From positions 7,075,377 through 7,139,376 of the forward strand of contig NC_065902.1 of assembly GCF_905147045.1 (NCBI RefSeq): a stretch of 64,000 nt of DNA. Reading direction: 5' to 3'. The position numbers were made by a program, and so were the translations under genes. Positions 49,274 to 60,557 of this stretch are shown here, in pieces. The notes beneath the pieces were generated by a model. The model was not told where the DNA came from. It searched no databases and saw only the letters and a program-made list of their open reading frames with translations. The DNA comes from Nymphalis io. Taxonomy: Eukaryota > Arthropoda > Insecta > Lepidoptera > Nymphalidae. Position 1 is the first letter of the stretch. Every line of letters starts with the position of its first letter.

Positions 49274-50030
49274 TGCTATCCCACACTCTTTCTTTTGCAT
49301 ATCAATGATATGCTCTCCCTTGGGAACATACATTGCTATGCAGATGATAGTACAGTGCATGGTGGATACCACGGACGCGCAGTGGCTGGGCGGGCGGAAA
49401 CTGAGGAGAGGCGGGAGAATCTTGTCATTGAACTCGATAGGACGTTAGAGCTCATCGCCAAATGGGGTTCTGATAATCTTGTTGAGTTTGATGCCAAGAA
49501 AACACAGGTATGCCGCTAAGTACCTACTGGAGGCCTTGGACTGGTTGCAGCGACGTGCAGTACGCATTATTGGCGACGTAAAGGTCACAAACACCCTTGA
49601 ACCTTTACAATTGCATCGCGAGATAGCAGCACTGAGCGCTTTCTATCGACTGTATCACGGCGAGTGCTCTGAGGAATTATTCTCTTTAATTCCTGCTTCC
49701 CCCTTCCTTCTTAAGTCCACGCGAGCTGGTTCTCGATGTCACCGCCTACCTGTGACATCAATTCCATCGCGCACAAAGAAATTTAGCAACTCGTTTCTTT
49801 GTCGCACTACCAAAAAATGGAATTCCTTACCAGCTCACGTGTTCCCCTCCTCTTACAACCCGGGTTCCTTCAAACGAGGCGTGAAGAGGCATCTTGCGGG
49901 CCGGCAAGGCGGTGACGGCTAGTACAGAACATTCTTCCCGACTGTACTGGCCGTCGTCGCGTTTGGACTCTACTACCACTTACCATCAGGTGGAGTAGAG
50001 TCATTTGCCATTCCGGACATAAAAAAAAAA
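49274..50030 (+). mobile_element. Jockey/CR1-type LINE, 5'-truncated
   Basis: Homologous to the minus-strand copy at 55021-57480 from CCCACACTCTTTCTTTTGC to the 3' end. The end has the stem-loop ACCACTTACCATCAGGTGG (49975-49993), then GAGTAGAGTCATTTGCC and an A-run (50021-50030). Relative to the other copy it has a 272-bp internal deletion after ACACAGGTATG. No clear target site duplication seen. Confidence 0.9.
49300..49921 (+). pseudogene. LINE reverse transcriptase C-terminal part, deleted
   Basis: The first frame gives the end of the RT with the intact catalytic box CYADD and then IELDRTLELIAKWGSDN. The 272-bp deletion at about 49511 changes the frame. The second frame gives KYLLEALDWLQRRAVRIIGD, LSAFYRLYHGECSEELFS and a C-terminus ending before TAG at 49920. 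The second part is complete to the natural end, which makes it a useful reference for the other copy. No RNase H domain is visible, in keeping with Jockey/CR1-like clades. Confidence 0.88.
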
Positions 50031-50962
50031 TAAAAACCTAGGTGATAATTATTTCTAACTATTTCATGACCTTGAGGTCATTCAATTTTACCCACACAAA
50101 GCTTCTTAGAAAACGTCCCAGTAACCAAATGAACTGATGAATGAACCAAATGAACGTGACGCGTCGAGCTTTAAATTAAATAATTCACGTAAGAATTTTT
50201 CTTTTTCTTTATACCGTCCATATTTACATGTACAAAAAATCCCCATTGTTATTCAGATCACTTATGTGAAAATTTTCAAGAGAAAATTATTCAGAATGTG
50301 GAAAAATTATGTAAATTAAAATTCCACTTCCGAATAAAGGTAAAACAATATTGTTGGACTTACTTTTTAACGCGTAATTACCAAAAAGGTTTGTACAAAC
50401 CTCTACACGGCTGAACAATGACGACTTTACACAACATTTTCATACACATAGTGTCCATTACGCGAACAATCCAGCTGCGGCCGAATTTAATCCGTTTAAC
50501 AATATAACGCGCGAAGTTATCTCGAAACGAGTATGGGCAGTGAGCTGATTGTCCAATGGGTTGCAGCGCTATGGTATATAATACTGCTTTGCTTTACATA
50601 AATGTAGATGTTGATACCAATATATCTTTACTAATATTGCTTATAAAATTATGTCTTAAAAAATATGTCTTAAAAAGTTTACGTATGAAAAATACAATAC
50701 CTTCTTGCCTCATTAGTCCAGTAGAATCCCAGGTCAACTCAATTAAAAGTTATTTATTCTATCTATTAAGATATTCTCTGTACTAACCCGGTGTAAATAG
50801 TTGTACATTTTCACGTTTTATTGCATTATTTATACTCGTATAACACATTCAAAAAGTATGTATACGATTAATGATTAATACTATTTATGTTTTAATTATT
50901 TTATGCACCTATTAATTATAATTTATGATTAAATTAAAATATAAATAAAGTGGTAGTTAGTG
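50031..50962. other. Anonymous AT-rich DNA
   Basis: No supported gene. Confidence 0.45.
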
Positions 50963-51033
50963 TACCTGATCTCTCTGTGGTCGTGTCAGATTGACATCCG
51001 ATTGGATTATGAAAGTAAATGACGTAAGTGTAG
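50963..51033 (+). mobile_element. SINE family D body fragment
   Basis: ACCTGATCTCTCTGTGGTCG, TGTCAGATTGACATCCGATT and GGATTATGAAAGTAAATGA match the 3' body of family D (compare the minus strand of 24946-25030). Confidence 0.55.
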
Positions 51034-51279
51034 CCAGTCCTTCGGATTGGTCAAGGACACAAAATGACCGCATTCATAAAATATATGATTAAAACAAAAA
51101 CATCGACTGAAATATCAAGCGAAGCGTCCGACAGTTTCCTCCCAACCCAATAGTACATTTTGACTAGAAATAAGATAGAAAGATACAAAATTTAAAAGAG
51201 AATTGAACTTGCTTAGCAGATTATTAACTACTAGTTTTCATCAGGCTTCGCCAATGTGTGATAGAGGGGGGTGTTAAGT

Positions 51280-51352
51280 CCTTTTTACCAAAATTTTCAT
51301 GATGATCGAAATAAACAAATAAACTCACTTTGCCATTTTATAATAATAGTAA
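51280..51352 (-). repeat. Dispersed repeat F fragment
   Basis: CAAAATTTTCATGATGATCG, AACAAATAAACTCACTTTGC and CATTTTATAATAATAGTAAG are the reverse form of repeat F's end. Confidence 0.45.
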
Positions 51353-52699
51353 GAATAAACAATAAAAAAATGACAAAAGTAAACTAAATCATTGTATTTA
51401 ATATTTTTAGAACAATTGGATTTATCGCTTTCTATCTAGTGGGTGGTGGCCTAAAATCAGCCCAGTTTAATGAGTACAAAATACAGTAACATTGCATGTG
51501 ATCCCTGTTTGCAACACGAGCTTCCAATGCGGAGTTTTTTATAACTTTTTATAATCACGAGAAAAAGTAGTTTTTCAATCAATACTTGGATTCCAGTTTC
51601 GTTGATTATTTTCATTAATGCTTATCAGTTACTAATCCTATTTCAATTTATTAGTCGACATATTTCAGGAATACTACAGTTCTCATAATTATTTAGCGGA
51701 AGCGTATTACCAATGCAAATGCAAAACTGGACTATTGAGGAATATTATGAATGCTTACGTTGCATTAATAAGATGGCCGTTATAGTAGTTTGTGTATAAT
51801 AAATGCTATAAATGTACACAAAAAATATAGACTATCGTCCAAAAATAGGAGTGAATTACGAAAACAGGCAAAACTTACTTACTTACCCAAGTACAAGGTT
51901 TTTTATAATACCAGTCCATCTGTCTGCCTGTTCGTCAATCCTCAGCACTTTTATTTATTGTTTTCAGATTTGATTTGAATAGGCCGTTGGAATATACATA
52001 AATTCCTATAGTTGGCGATGCATTGCCGCAGTAACGAGTATTTTTTGCTAGTTATTATCTATTAGGCAAAGGTGACCACTTACCAAACGGTAAGAGATTT
52101 CATTTCATATAATCAAAAATATATGTATGTGCATGCCATACAAGTATTTTTTAACGTATTACTTACACACATTACTATACACATTAATAGCTAATTAAGT
52201 TACTAATTTAATTAATTTTAATATTAATTCATACGAGTTGATTGCAAGCGTTATTTGTTCATGCATATTATCGTCATCTATCCGAATAATTAAAGAACAC
52301 TCTTAGTTTTAAATCAAATAAAAATCAATTACCAATGTGTATCCTTGTAATTATCCGATGGAATCATTTTATCGAAATTAATTATTCCTTTCATCACTGT
52401 TTAATTAAAATCGTTTCACAATCACAAATAAAGACAGCAATCTGCAAACTCGTTACAATTTAATCCGTTTTATTATAAAGTTATAGAATTGTAAAGTTTA
52501 AATTAATATAATTTGCTAAGGAATCATCAATCAATCGTTTCTGCGTATACAAACTACGTATGAAGTTCGTTATCATTAGTAATTTACAAGAAAATTATTC
52601 ATAAATTCGACTATGAGAATAATTTTATTATAAGATACTCTCACCTGCACTACATACATATAAAATGGATAAAGAAACTAGCGGGATGCTGACAACGTG
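51353..52699. other. Anonymous AT-rich DNA
   Basis: No supported gene. Confidence 0.45.
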
Positions 52700-52800
52700 T
52701 ATGCAAAATTTCATGATGATTTTTTTCATAGTTAAGAGGTGAAAGCGAAACGAACAGACAGAAACAAAGTCAGTTTCGCATTTATAATATTAGTAACAAT
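52700..52800 (-). repeat. Dispersed repeat F copy
   Basis: GCAAAATTTCATGATGATT, CGAACAGACAGAAACAAAG, TCAGTTTCGCATTTATAATA and TTAGTAAC form the reverse of the motif at 39090 (TATAAATATGAAAGTTACTC). Confidence 0.5.
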
Positions 52801-54693
52801 GACTTCAATAGTGAATTATTTATTCATTTTATGAACCATTACTGAAAACCAGTACCAGGTACCAGTACTAGGTGCGTTTTAACTTAAAAATACTAAATTT
52901 TAGAATACTAAAAATTGTCGTTATTTGTTTAGCTCTGTAATGTGAAGAATAACAAAGCTGCTTTCTTTCATTTTCAAAATATCGCCATATTATTTTCTTA
53001 TGTACAAAATAAGCAAAAAAGTCTTATTATGGGGAGTAGAAAAAGCATTTCACAAAGTAATTTCCGATCGGTAACGAGTGTGATGCCTAACGTAATATAA
53101 CGCGAACACGAGTTATTATCTACACATAGATTTAATATAATAAACTTTGTAATGGGACTTTATCATATACATCGAATAATTTTTTTAGCCCCCGACGTAA
53201 ATACAGCCTAATTCAGGTAATAATATACAGATACGTTAAACTTATACATAGTTTAACGTGTGTATCTATTTATTTTCTGTCTAAGGTATCGTAGCTTCCA
53301 GACAAATGGACCTAGTTTTATTCAGTTTTTGTATTTGAAATATGTTCTTATTGAAATAGTAATTAAACGCAATATTTTTTAAAAATCTCGGTCAGACCTT
53401 TGAAGTAATCAGCACATTTCATACTTTTTATAATACTACTAGATACCTACAATAAAATTAAAGAGCCAATAAACACATTTAATATTTTATTTTTAGAGGT
53501 TTCTTTGTATAGAGAATATGTTTTCTTAGTTTAATTTTAGTTATAAAAAATATTATACAGGCGGTTTCCTGAATATCAATAATAAATCAATATTTCCCAT
53601 ACATGCGACGTTAACAACAAAAGCAAAACTAAAATATACTTAACAAATTGAAATATCTATAAGCTTCATTGTTTAAGACAGACGACAGTGAAGTTTAACA
53701 ACTCGTTACTCGCTAGACAGTCGTAAGAGCAAATTAAAATTTACGTTAGTTTTAAACGGGCGCTTAACAAGATTACATATAACTTTTAAATGAGAAACCG
53801 TCTCACGAATTCCGCTGACTTGTTGGATAAAATAGAAGCTGATGAAGCTCTTAAATAATACAGTACATTTTTGTGAAGTACTTAGAAACCTAAAATATAA
53901 AAGACAATATCCTAATTGAGTTATCATCAATGCACAGCTGTATGGCTAGATACTTTCAATTTGAAGAAAAACTTTGTTGATATATATATATATGGGAAAT
54001 ATATTTATATATATAAAGATCAATAAATTTAAGCTACGTAATTTTAATAAAAGTCATTAGATCTAACAATAAATGGAACACTGTATAACCCAGGTAATTA
54101 CAAGGCTTATAAAGAAACCATTAAACTGTAATCTCTTGTATGCACATACATAAATACGTAAACAAAATCGTATGACGCAAATACATTTCAGTAGAAATAT
54201 GTTCAATGAACACATTCCAAGAAAAATCGACAAAATTTTTATATTCGTAAATAATTTGTGATGCAATTTAAAATACAATCGACTGGTTTTTTTATGTTAA
54301 AAACATTAAATAAAATATTCCTCAGTTTCCAACGTTATGAAATTCAAATTTCTAATTTACGTTAGCAAAATCGTTTTCCTAATAACGCAGTTCGCAGTCG
54401 AGTTTGCATTACTACGATGACACTCATAGTCATCCAAAAGTACTCGTATCCCTACCTCTTCCGTAAAATGCCAGGATTGCGTTTCCACTAGCTTAATGAC
54501 AGTATAGATGCTTGTCCCATTTAAAACTTCATCGCTTTAGTTTTTATCTTTTAGCTTGAAGCGCAGTTTTACATTATTATAATATATTTCGAATTTTACT
54601 TTGAAACGTATTTTTTTTTATTTAGTGCACGTATATTTACTTCAAGTCCGAATTTATAAATATTTTATTTATGTTTGATATTAAAAATTCATT
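52801..54693. other. Anonymous AT-rich DNA
   Basis: No supported gene. A small hairpin with GTTAAACT/AGTTTAAC arms lies near 53236-53260. Confidence 0.45.
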
Positions 54694-54892
54694 TTATAAT
54701 TCATCTTGTGCTTGACAGTGAAGGAAAACATCGTGAGGAAACCTGCAAGTGTCTAATTTCATTGAAATTCTGCCACATGTGTATTCTACCAACCCGCATT
54801 GGAGCAGCGTGGTGGAATAAGCTCCAAACCTTCTCCCCAAAAAAGGAGAGGAGGCCTTAGCCCAGCAGTGGGACATTATCAGGCTGTTACTG
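54694..54892 (+). mobile_element. SINE family A, 5'-truncated
   Basis: Starts within the body at TTATAATTCATCTTGTGC, lacks the pseudo-tRNA head, and ends GGCTGTTACTG. Well preserved otherwise. Confidence 0.88.
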
Positions 54893-55020
54893 ATTAAAAA
54901 AATATGTTGTCTCGATTTATTGAGTTTTCATGGATCAAAAATATTATAATAAATATTATTATCATGTGAGATGTCTTCCTATCTGATGATTTCGGCTGTG
55001 GAAGCCATTCTCAAGGATCT

Positions 55021-57480
55021 TTTTTTTTTATATTCGCTGGGAGGGCAACTCCACCTGATGGTAAGTGGTAGTAGAGTCCAAACGCGACGACGGCCAGTAC
55101 AGACGGGAAAAACTTTCTGCACTAGCCGCCTTCGCCTTGCCGGCCCGCAAGATGCCTCTTCACGCCTCGTTTGAAGGAACCCGGGTTGTAAGAGGAGGGG
55201 AACACGTGAGCTGGTAAGGAATTCCATTTTTTGGAAGTGCGACAAAGAAAGGAGTTGCCAAATTTCTTTGTTCGCGATGGAATTGATGTCACAGTTAGGC
55301 GGTGACATCGAGAACCAGCTCGCGTGGACTTAAGAAGGAAGGGAGAAGCAGGAATTAGAGAGAATAATTCCTCAGAGCACTCGTATACAGTCGATAGAAA
55401 GCGCTCAGTACTGCTATCTCACGACGCAATTGTAAAGGTTCAAGGGTGTTTGAGACCTTTACGTCGCCAATAATGCGTACGGCACGTCGCTGCAACCGGT
55501 CCAAGGCCTCAAGTAGGTACTTAGCGGAGCCATCCCAAAGGTGCGAGCAATATTCCACGCAAGACCGTACCTGTGTTTTGTACAGCAGGCACAGTTGTTG
55601 TGGCGTGAAAAAGCGCCGCACCTTGTTCAGAATTCCGAGTTTCCGTGAAGCTGTTTTTATAACAGCCTCGATGTAATCCCTTGGACTAAGGTCGCAGCGA
55701 ACGTCAATCCCCAGCATGGCGATTTTGCTTTGCATCACCAGCGGAGTACCACAGAGGGAGGGAAGAGGGGAAAATGTTGACTTTTTCGCCGTGAGAGCGC
55801 ATACCTGTGTTTTCTTGGCATTAAACTCAACAAGATTATCAGAACCCCATTTGGCGATGAGCTCTAACGTCCTATCGAGTTCAATGACAAGATTCTCCCG
55901 CCTCTCCTCAGTTTCCGCCCACTCAGCCACTACGCGTCCGTGGTATCCACCATGCACTGTACTATCATCCGCATAGCAATATGTATGTTATGTATGTATA
56001 TAGTATGTTCCCAAGGGAGAGCATATCATTGATATGCAAAAGAAAGAGTGTGGGAGATAGCACAGATCCCTGGGGGACCCCAGCATTCACTACATAGAAT
56101 TGTGAAGCGCAACCATCAACTAAAACACGAAGGCTACGCTTGTGTAGGAAGCTGGCAATCCAGGTGCATAGCTAAACAGGCAGACCATATGCCGGCATCT
56201 TGGAGAGAAGACTTCTATGCCAGACCCTGTCGAAAGCCTTGGAGATATCGAGGCTGACAGCCAACGATTCTCCATGCTTGTCAATAGCTTCACCCCAGAG
56301 GTGTGTTACGTACGCTAGAAGATCACCTGTGGACCGTTTAGGTCGAAACCCGTATTGACGATCATTAATTAAACAGTGATCTTCTAGGTAATGGATCAGT
56401 TGGTTGTTTAAAATCCGTTCCATCACCTTACAAAGTACTGAGGTGATAGCTATTGGCCGATAATTTGCCGGGTCAGACCGATCCCCTTTTTTGGGAACCG
56501 CTTGCACATTAGCTCTTCTCCAAGCCTCCGGCACACATCCCGAAGAGAGATAAAAGTTGGAACAGGCGCGTTAACACAGGAGACAGCTCCGCTGCGCACT
56601 TCTTCAGCACTATGGCTGGTATCGGGACCGCTAGCTTTCCGTACATCAAGTGATTGCAGCTCCGCACGCACATCACGTTGCCTGATTTTAATGTCAGGCA
56701 TCGTAAGGCCACGTGAAGGTATTGTAGGTGACAGCGCACTACAATCATCGATAACGGAATTGTCGGCAAAGAGTTTAGCCAGGAGATCAACTTGCTCTTG
56801 CGGACTGTGAGCTAGCGATCCGTCCGGATTTCTGAGCGGTGGCAGCGAAGGTTGGCAGAAATTGTTTTGCACAGACTTGGTCAGACGCCAGAAGCTACGG
56901 GAGCCCCTAGGATGCGAAACAAGGTCATGACCAATCTGTACAATGCGCTGTGCATCCGCTCTTGTGTATGCCTTTCTACAGGACTTGGAATTTTTATTAT
57001 AGTTTGCTTTCAGTGAGTCAATGTTAGATGCCCCGCTAATGCAGCCGTTGATCCACTTGCGATATGCCGCCTGCTTAGATGATACAGCATCGGCACATTC
57101 ACGAGTGAACCAACGGTTACGCGTACTCCTACTGACGAGATCTGAGCTAGGAATGTTGTATTCCATTCCCAACATGATCTCGCCAGCAACAGCAGCGGCA
57201 CTAGCTGTCGGGTCATTCCCACTGAAGCAACGTTCCTTCCAAGGGACCGACGCATAGTATTCGCGCATACCGTCCCAATCCGCCGACTTATAGTGCCAAA
57301 CGCGACGTTTGCATACCGCTAGTGGCGGCAGCTTGGCCTGTGGCACTCTTGTAGAAATAAGGCTGTGATCCGAAGAGCCAAGAGGAGCCTGAACCACAAC
57401 CTGATATTCCACCGGGTGAGAAGTCAGCAGAAGGGCCCCCGAACACCCCCGGAAGTAGCCGCCGGGACCCCACCTACCGG
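55021..57480 (-). mobile_element. Jockey/CR1-type LINE, long but broken copy
   Basis: On the minus strand the element runs from the C-terminal part of the endonuclease (near 57475) through the RT to a 3' UTR with the stem-loop ACCACTTACCATCAGGTGG (reverse of 55051-55069) and a poly(A) (T-run 55021-55029 on the plus strand). It overlaps the truncated plus copy at 49274 over the last ~1 kb and is closely similar there. The 5' part of the endonuclease and ORF1 are not recognisable. Confidence 0.88.
55110..57475 (-). pseudogene. LINE ORF2 (endonuclease C-terminus + reverse transcriptase), inactivated
   Basis: Order on the minus strand: LLLTSHP and GSSDHSLI (end of an APE-type endonuclease; SDH is its catalytic motif), a linker, RT entry ANYRPIAITS, YGFRPKRSTGD, motif A SLDISKAFDRVWH, motif B GVPQGSVLSPTLF, motif C CYADD, and a C-terminal domain with KLGILNKVRRFF and LQRRAVRIIGD. 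Lesions: a frameshift near 56620; a compensating one near 56550; a stop codon at 56172-56174; a 22-nt (TATG)-like insertion at 55981-56002, just before YADD; and a 4-nt deletion near 55384. Clade is inferred from the lack of RNase H and the poly(A) end. Confidence 0.88.
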
Positions 57481-57840
57481 TCACCAACCGGCACGACGGT
57501 CCACCCCGAGATTATGCGTGGCCTGGTGGGGCAGCCTTACGAGCTGGTTAGGCACGCTCGGGCCTGTACTATGCCCCTGTACTATGCCACGGGCGGCCAG
57601 CGGAACAGCCGTTTCTTCGGGGCTCCCTGTCCGGCAGGTCAATACAGTTTCCCCCGGCATTGGTTCAATAGCCGTCTCTATTGGACCAACACCCATCGCG
57701 GCAATACTCGCTCGGGCTATGGCTGTAAGCTGGCTGACCTCGAAACGCGGCTGCAAGCCACTTCACGAGTTTTTCAAGGTGGTAACAAGCCAGGCGGATG
57801 TTTAACATCCTTCCACCAGATTTGCTGTGTACCGTACATA
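57481..57840. other. GC-rich segment, unassigned
   Basis: The GC content is clearly higher than almost anywhere else in the window. On the minus strand an open stretch of about 91 codons (57756-57481) abuts the LINE ORF2 remnant. It may be the LINE's 5' region or ORF1 end, but no zinc knuckle or other motif is visible. Open frames also exist on the plus strand, as expected for GC-rich DNA. Confidence 0.35.
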
Positions 57841-57876
57841 TTATAGCACACAAATGTGAAAGCAAGGTCTTCGCTC

Positions 57877-58100
<224 letters not shown>

Positions 58101-58152
<52 letters not shown>

Positions 58153-58165
58153 GAATATATATATA
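58101..58165. repeat. (TA)n microsatellite
   Basis: A second TA array directly after the right arm of the inverted repeat, ending in ATAATTGAATATATATATAC. Confidence 0.9.
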
Positions 58166-59746
58166 CCTGACGTCGACGGTGTCCTACGCCAAGGTTCAAC
58201 CTCACAGGAGACACCCTTAGAATACGCGTATTCCAAGCTCTAAAGTGGGCTCCCAACATCTGGCTGAGTATTTTAAAGACTCGCCCCTTGCCCAGTGATG
58301 TTGCGGCCAACAGCAACAGATCATTTCGAAAAAAGGCTGTTTGGTAACAAGGCCCTATTACAAATTAATGGTATAATTTAAGTATTTTTTTTTTAAATAC
58401 ATCATCATATTTAAGGAAACAACGAGATAAGATAAAAGTGGTGAGATAAGCTCTAAATCTTTTTCTGAAAAATAGTGGAGACCTTTTACCAGTAGTAAGA
58501 ATTTATGGACTTTATTTTATTATACAACATCGCTAAACATAATTACTAGCTATTTCCAATAAGTTCTAAAACATGAAAGTAGTATCATCCCGACGATAAA
58601 AGATTTAATCTTAAAAGTCGAACTCCAGGAGCTTAAGAACATCGAGCTAATTAAATCAATAACGATAAATCTTTTCGGTCTGCTCCATACACCATCGCTT
58701 AATTATTCCATTCAATTAGTTGTAGATGAAACTCTCATCAATATAGAAACAAGTAATCAGGTGTATCGCGTATTAATGGCTCGATTTTGTCGATAATCCA
58801 GTTTCGCCAGTTTGAGGGTCGGACCACTTTTTCTTCGTAATCCCAGCATTAGAGCTTGTCTAACTCAAGTAAAATACATTGCAGTGTTACTCTCATACAA
58901 ATTCTACGTGAGGCTACAATAATTTATTGAAACGTACCTACATCAGTTCTCTCCTCAGTAATCTCTTTAAGTCTTCCCCGAAATGTGGAAATGAAAAGTA
59001 AACGTTCATCTTATCTGATTGAATGACATTAGTGTACTGAAAAAAACTTCTGATTTATAATTTGGTAGAATTACTAATATTTTTTTATGTTATAGGTATA
59101 TACTGTTATAGGTATATACAACGAATACACTGTGATATAGCTACATACACACATAGCTGTGTTCCACTTTAAGGTGACTAAGCTAGTGTAATCTACATCA
59201 GCTACATCTATTTTGCCTACTGGCACTGGTGTCTCTTATGCTAGTAATTCCCTGGCTAACTGGCAATTAAATATCTTAGATCTCGTGACTATAGCGCATT
59301 TCCTTATATGTTTTTTCTTAAAAAAATCTTAACGTACATAAAATTATGACTTTTAAATATAAGAAAAAAATATTAAATATTAAACATCATACCAAGCCCA
59401 CGCGAACGTTACTGAATTACGTTGAAGAGAATTTCAACTACAAGGGAAAGTAACTTTTATTTGTTTTGTTTTGTGGAGTTTATACTTTGAAGTGATTCTT
59501 ACTATCTATCAATAAAGTTGAGTTTATACTGAGTAGTAAAAGGCAAAAAGATATTTTATATTAAATTATTTTAATATTATACTATAAACTAAAAGAATGT
59601 ACCTTAGATTACTTTCTATGTGCAAAATTTTAGTTTAATCTGGTTTGAACTGTTTTAAAATTTAAAAGCTTTATTTTTACAAGATTTTATTAAACTTCAG
59701 TGGGTAGCATGTGGTCAAATCTTGCAAAATTATACTAGCTGAACGA
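58166..59746. other. Anonymous DNA, first ~180 bp GC-richer
   Basis: 58166-58345 (GACGTCGACGGTGTCCTACG onward) is GC-richer, repeat-like sequence, perhaps the other flank of a decayed retroelement with 57481-57840. I cannot assign it. The rest is AT-rich. A weak family B-like scrap lies near 59158-59200. Confidence 0.4.
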
Positions 59747-60144
59747 TGTAACCGTGAGGTGGCCATAGAAACTCCTCATTTACTTAATATCTCCACCGTG
59801 TTTAGACTCGAGATACTCAAGTTGCCATATGTACTTCTTATCTTTTCTTAGTTTTAATACACAGCTTAATAAAAGACAATTTTTAAGCTTTTTTACCTTT
59901 ATTAACATTGAGTTTGCTCCATGCAAGACCATCGGTCTTTCCGAAATATATGACCAGCCGATTGCCAACTCGGCTTATTAATTTTACAAGCTTATTTGGT
60001 AAATCTGTTTCTTAAACGTTTATCTCAAAAAAATCGAGTTTGTAGTGTAGTATATAAGCAGCTGACACATGGTATTGAGGAGCAGTAATAAATTTATCTT
60101 CAAACCTTAAACATCTACTTTATTTACCTAGTCCCGTCCTTACA
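59747..60144 (+). repeat. 5' LTR, 398 bp
   Basis: Starts TGTAA and ends TTACA, a perfect 5-bp terminal inverted repeat with the canonical TG...CA ends. The end is fixed by the primer site TGGCGACC that follows directly. The 4 bp before it (ACGA, 59743-59746) would be the target site duplication; the right copy is outside the window. The 5' boundary is inferred from the terminal motif, since the 3' LTR cannot be compared. Confidence 0.8.
60051..60092 (+). promoter_or_regulatory. LTR promoter TATA box and polyadenylation signal
   Basis: TATATAA at 60051-60057 is the probable TATA box of the element's promoter. AATAAA at 60087-60092 is the probable polyadenylation signal. Their short spacing implies transcription starting just upstream of or near the AATAAA, as in other compact LTRs where the R region is short. 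Confidence 0.6.
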
Positions 60145-60162
60145 TGGCGACCCTGCCATTTA
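60145..60162 (+). other. tRNA primer binding site
   Basis: TGGCGACCCTGCC directly follows the LTR end TTACA. TGG pairs with the CCA end of a tRNA. The first 8 nt, TGGCGACC, match those used with tRNA-Arg by mdg1/412-type elements (established for that group); pairing beyond 8 nt was not checked against a lepidopteran tRNA. Confidence 0.75.
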
Positions 60163-60275
60163 AGGTTCGGTTTCGGGTTCTAACGAAGTGCAGTATAACA
60201 ATATAATGTCGCTCTGTGTAATATTGGACATTCGTGTATTTAATTGTTCGAACGTTAGTAGAGTCATAATACAAA

Positions 60276-60557
60276 ATGGGCAAAGAACAAAGTAAAGAAC
60301 AAATTGTGATTGCACAAAATGCCGCAGGAGGCGTGAATTCGGCCGACGTGGAACTAATACACCAAAATCAGAAAGTGACAAATATAATTTTGGGTATTTT
60401 TCTTTTACTTTTAATTTTGGGGGCAAAGTTTGCCATATATAAATTATATAAACGCTGCCACATAAACTGGATGCGTCAGGAGATGGCCAGGAGGGCTTTC
60501 AGACGTTCGAGGCGGGGACCAGAGACTGGAGAAATAAATCAGGAACGTGTCGTTTAG
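60276..60557 (+). CDS. Small myristoylation-signal membrane protein upstream of gag
   Basis: A 93-residue ORF with a good start context (ACAAAATGGG). It begins MGKEQSKEQ, with Gly2 and Ser6 as an N-myristoylation signal needs. Residues ~10-20 hold the polar IAQNAAGGVNS. One hydrophobic transmembrane segment spans ~36-57 (IILGIFLLLLILGAKFAIYK). A basic C-terminus follows (RRAFRRSRRG). It lies between the primer site and gag, with 182 nt before the gag start, inside the element's transcript leader, so it belongs to the element. Function is unknown. Membrane targeting of Gag or particle assembly/release is conceivable but unproven. It is not an env: it is too short and has no signal peptide or fusion region. 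I have an unverified recollection of similar small ORFs in other insect Ty3-like elements. Confidence 0.75.
   Translation: MGKEQSKEQIVIAQNAAGGVNSADVELIHQNQKVTNIILGIFLLLLILGAKFAIYKLYKRCHINWMRQEMARRAFRRSRRGPETGEINQERVV

Noticed and set aside
49505..49520. Retention of a spliced LINE junction (intron loss)
   Set aside because: The missing 272 bp relative to the other copy do not end in AG, so simple deletion is more likely.
60276..60557. Envelope gene of an errantivirus-type element
   Set aside because: Too short, located before gag rather than after pol, and without a signal peptide, cleavage site or fusion segment.
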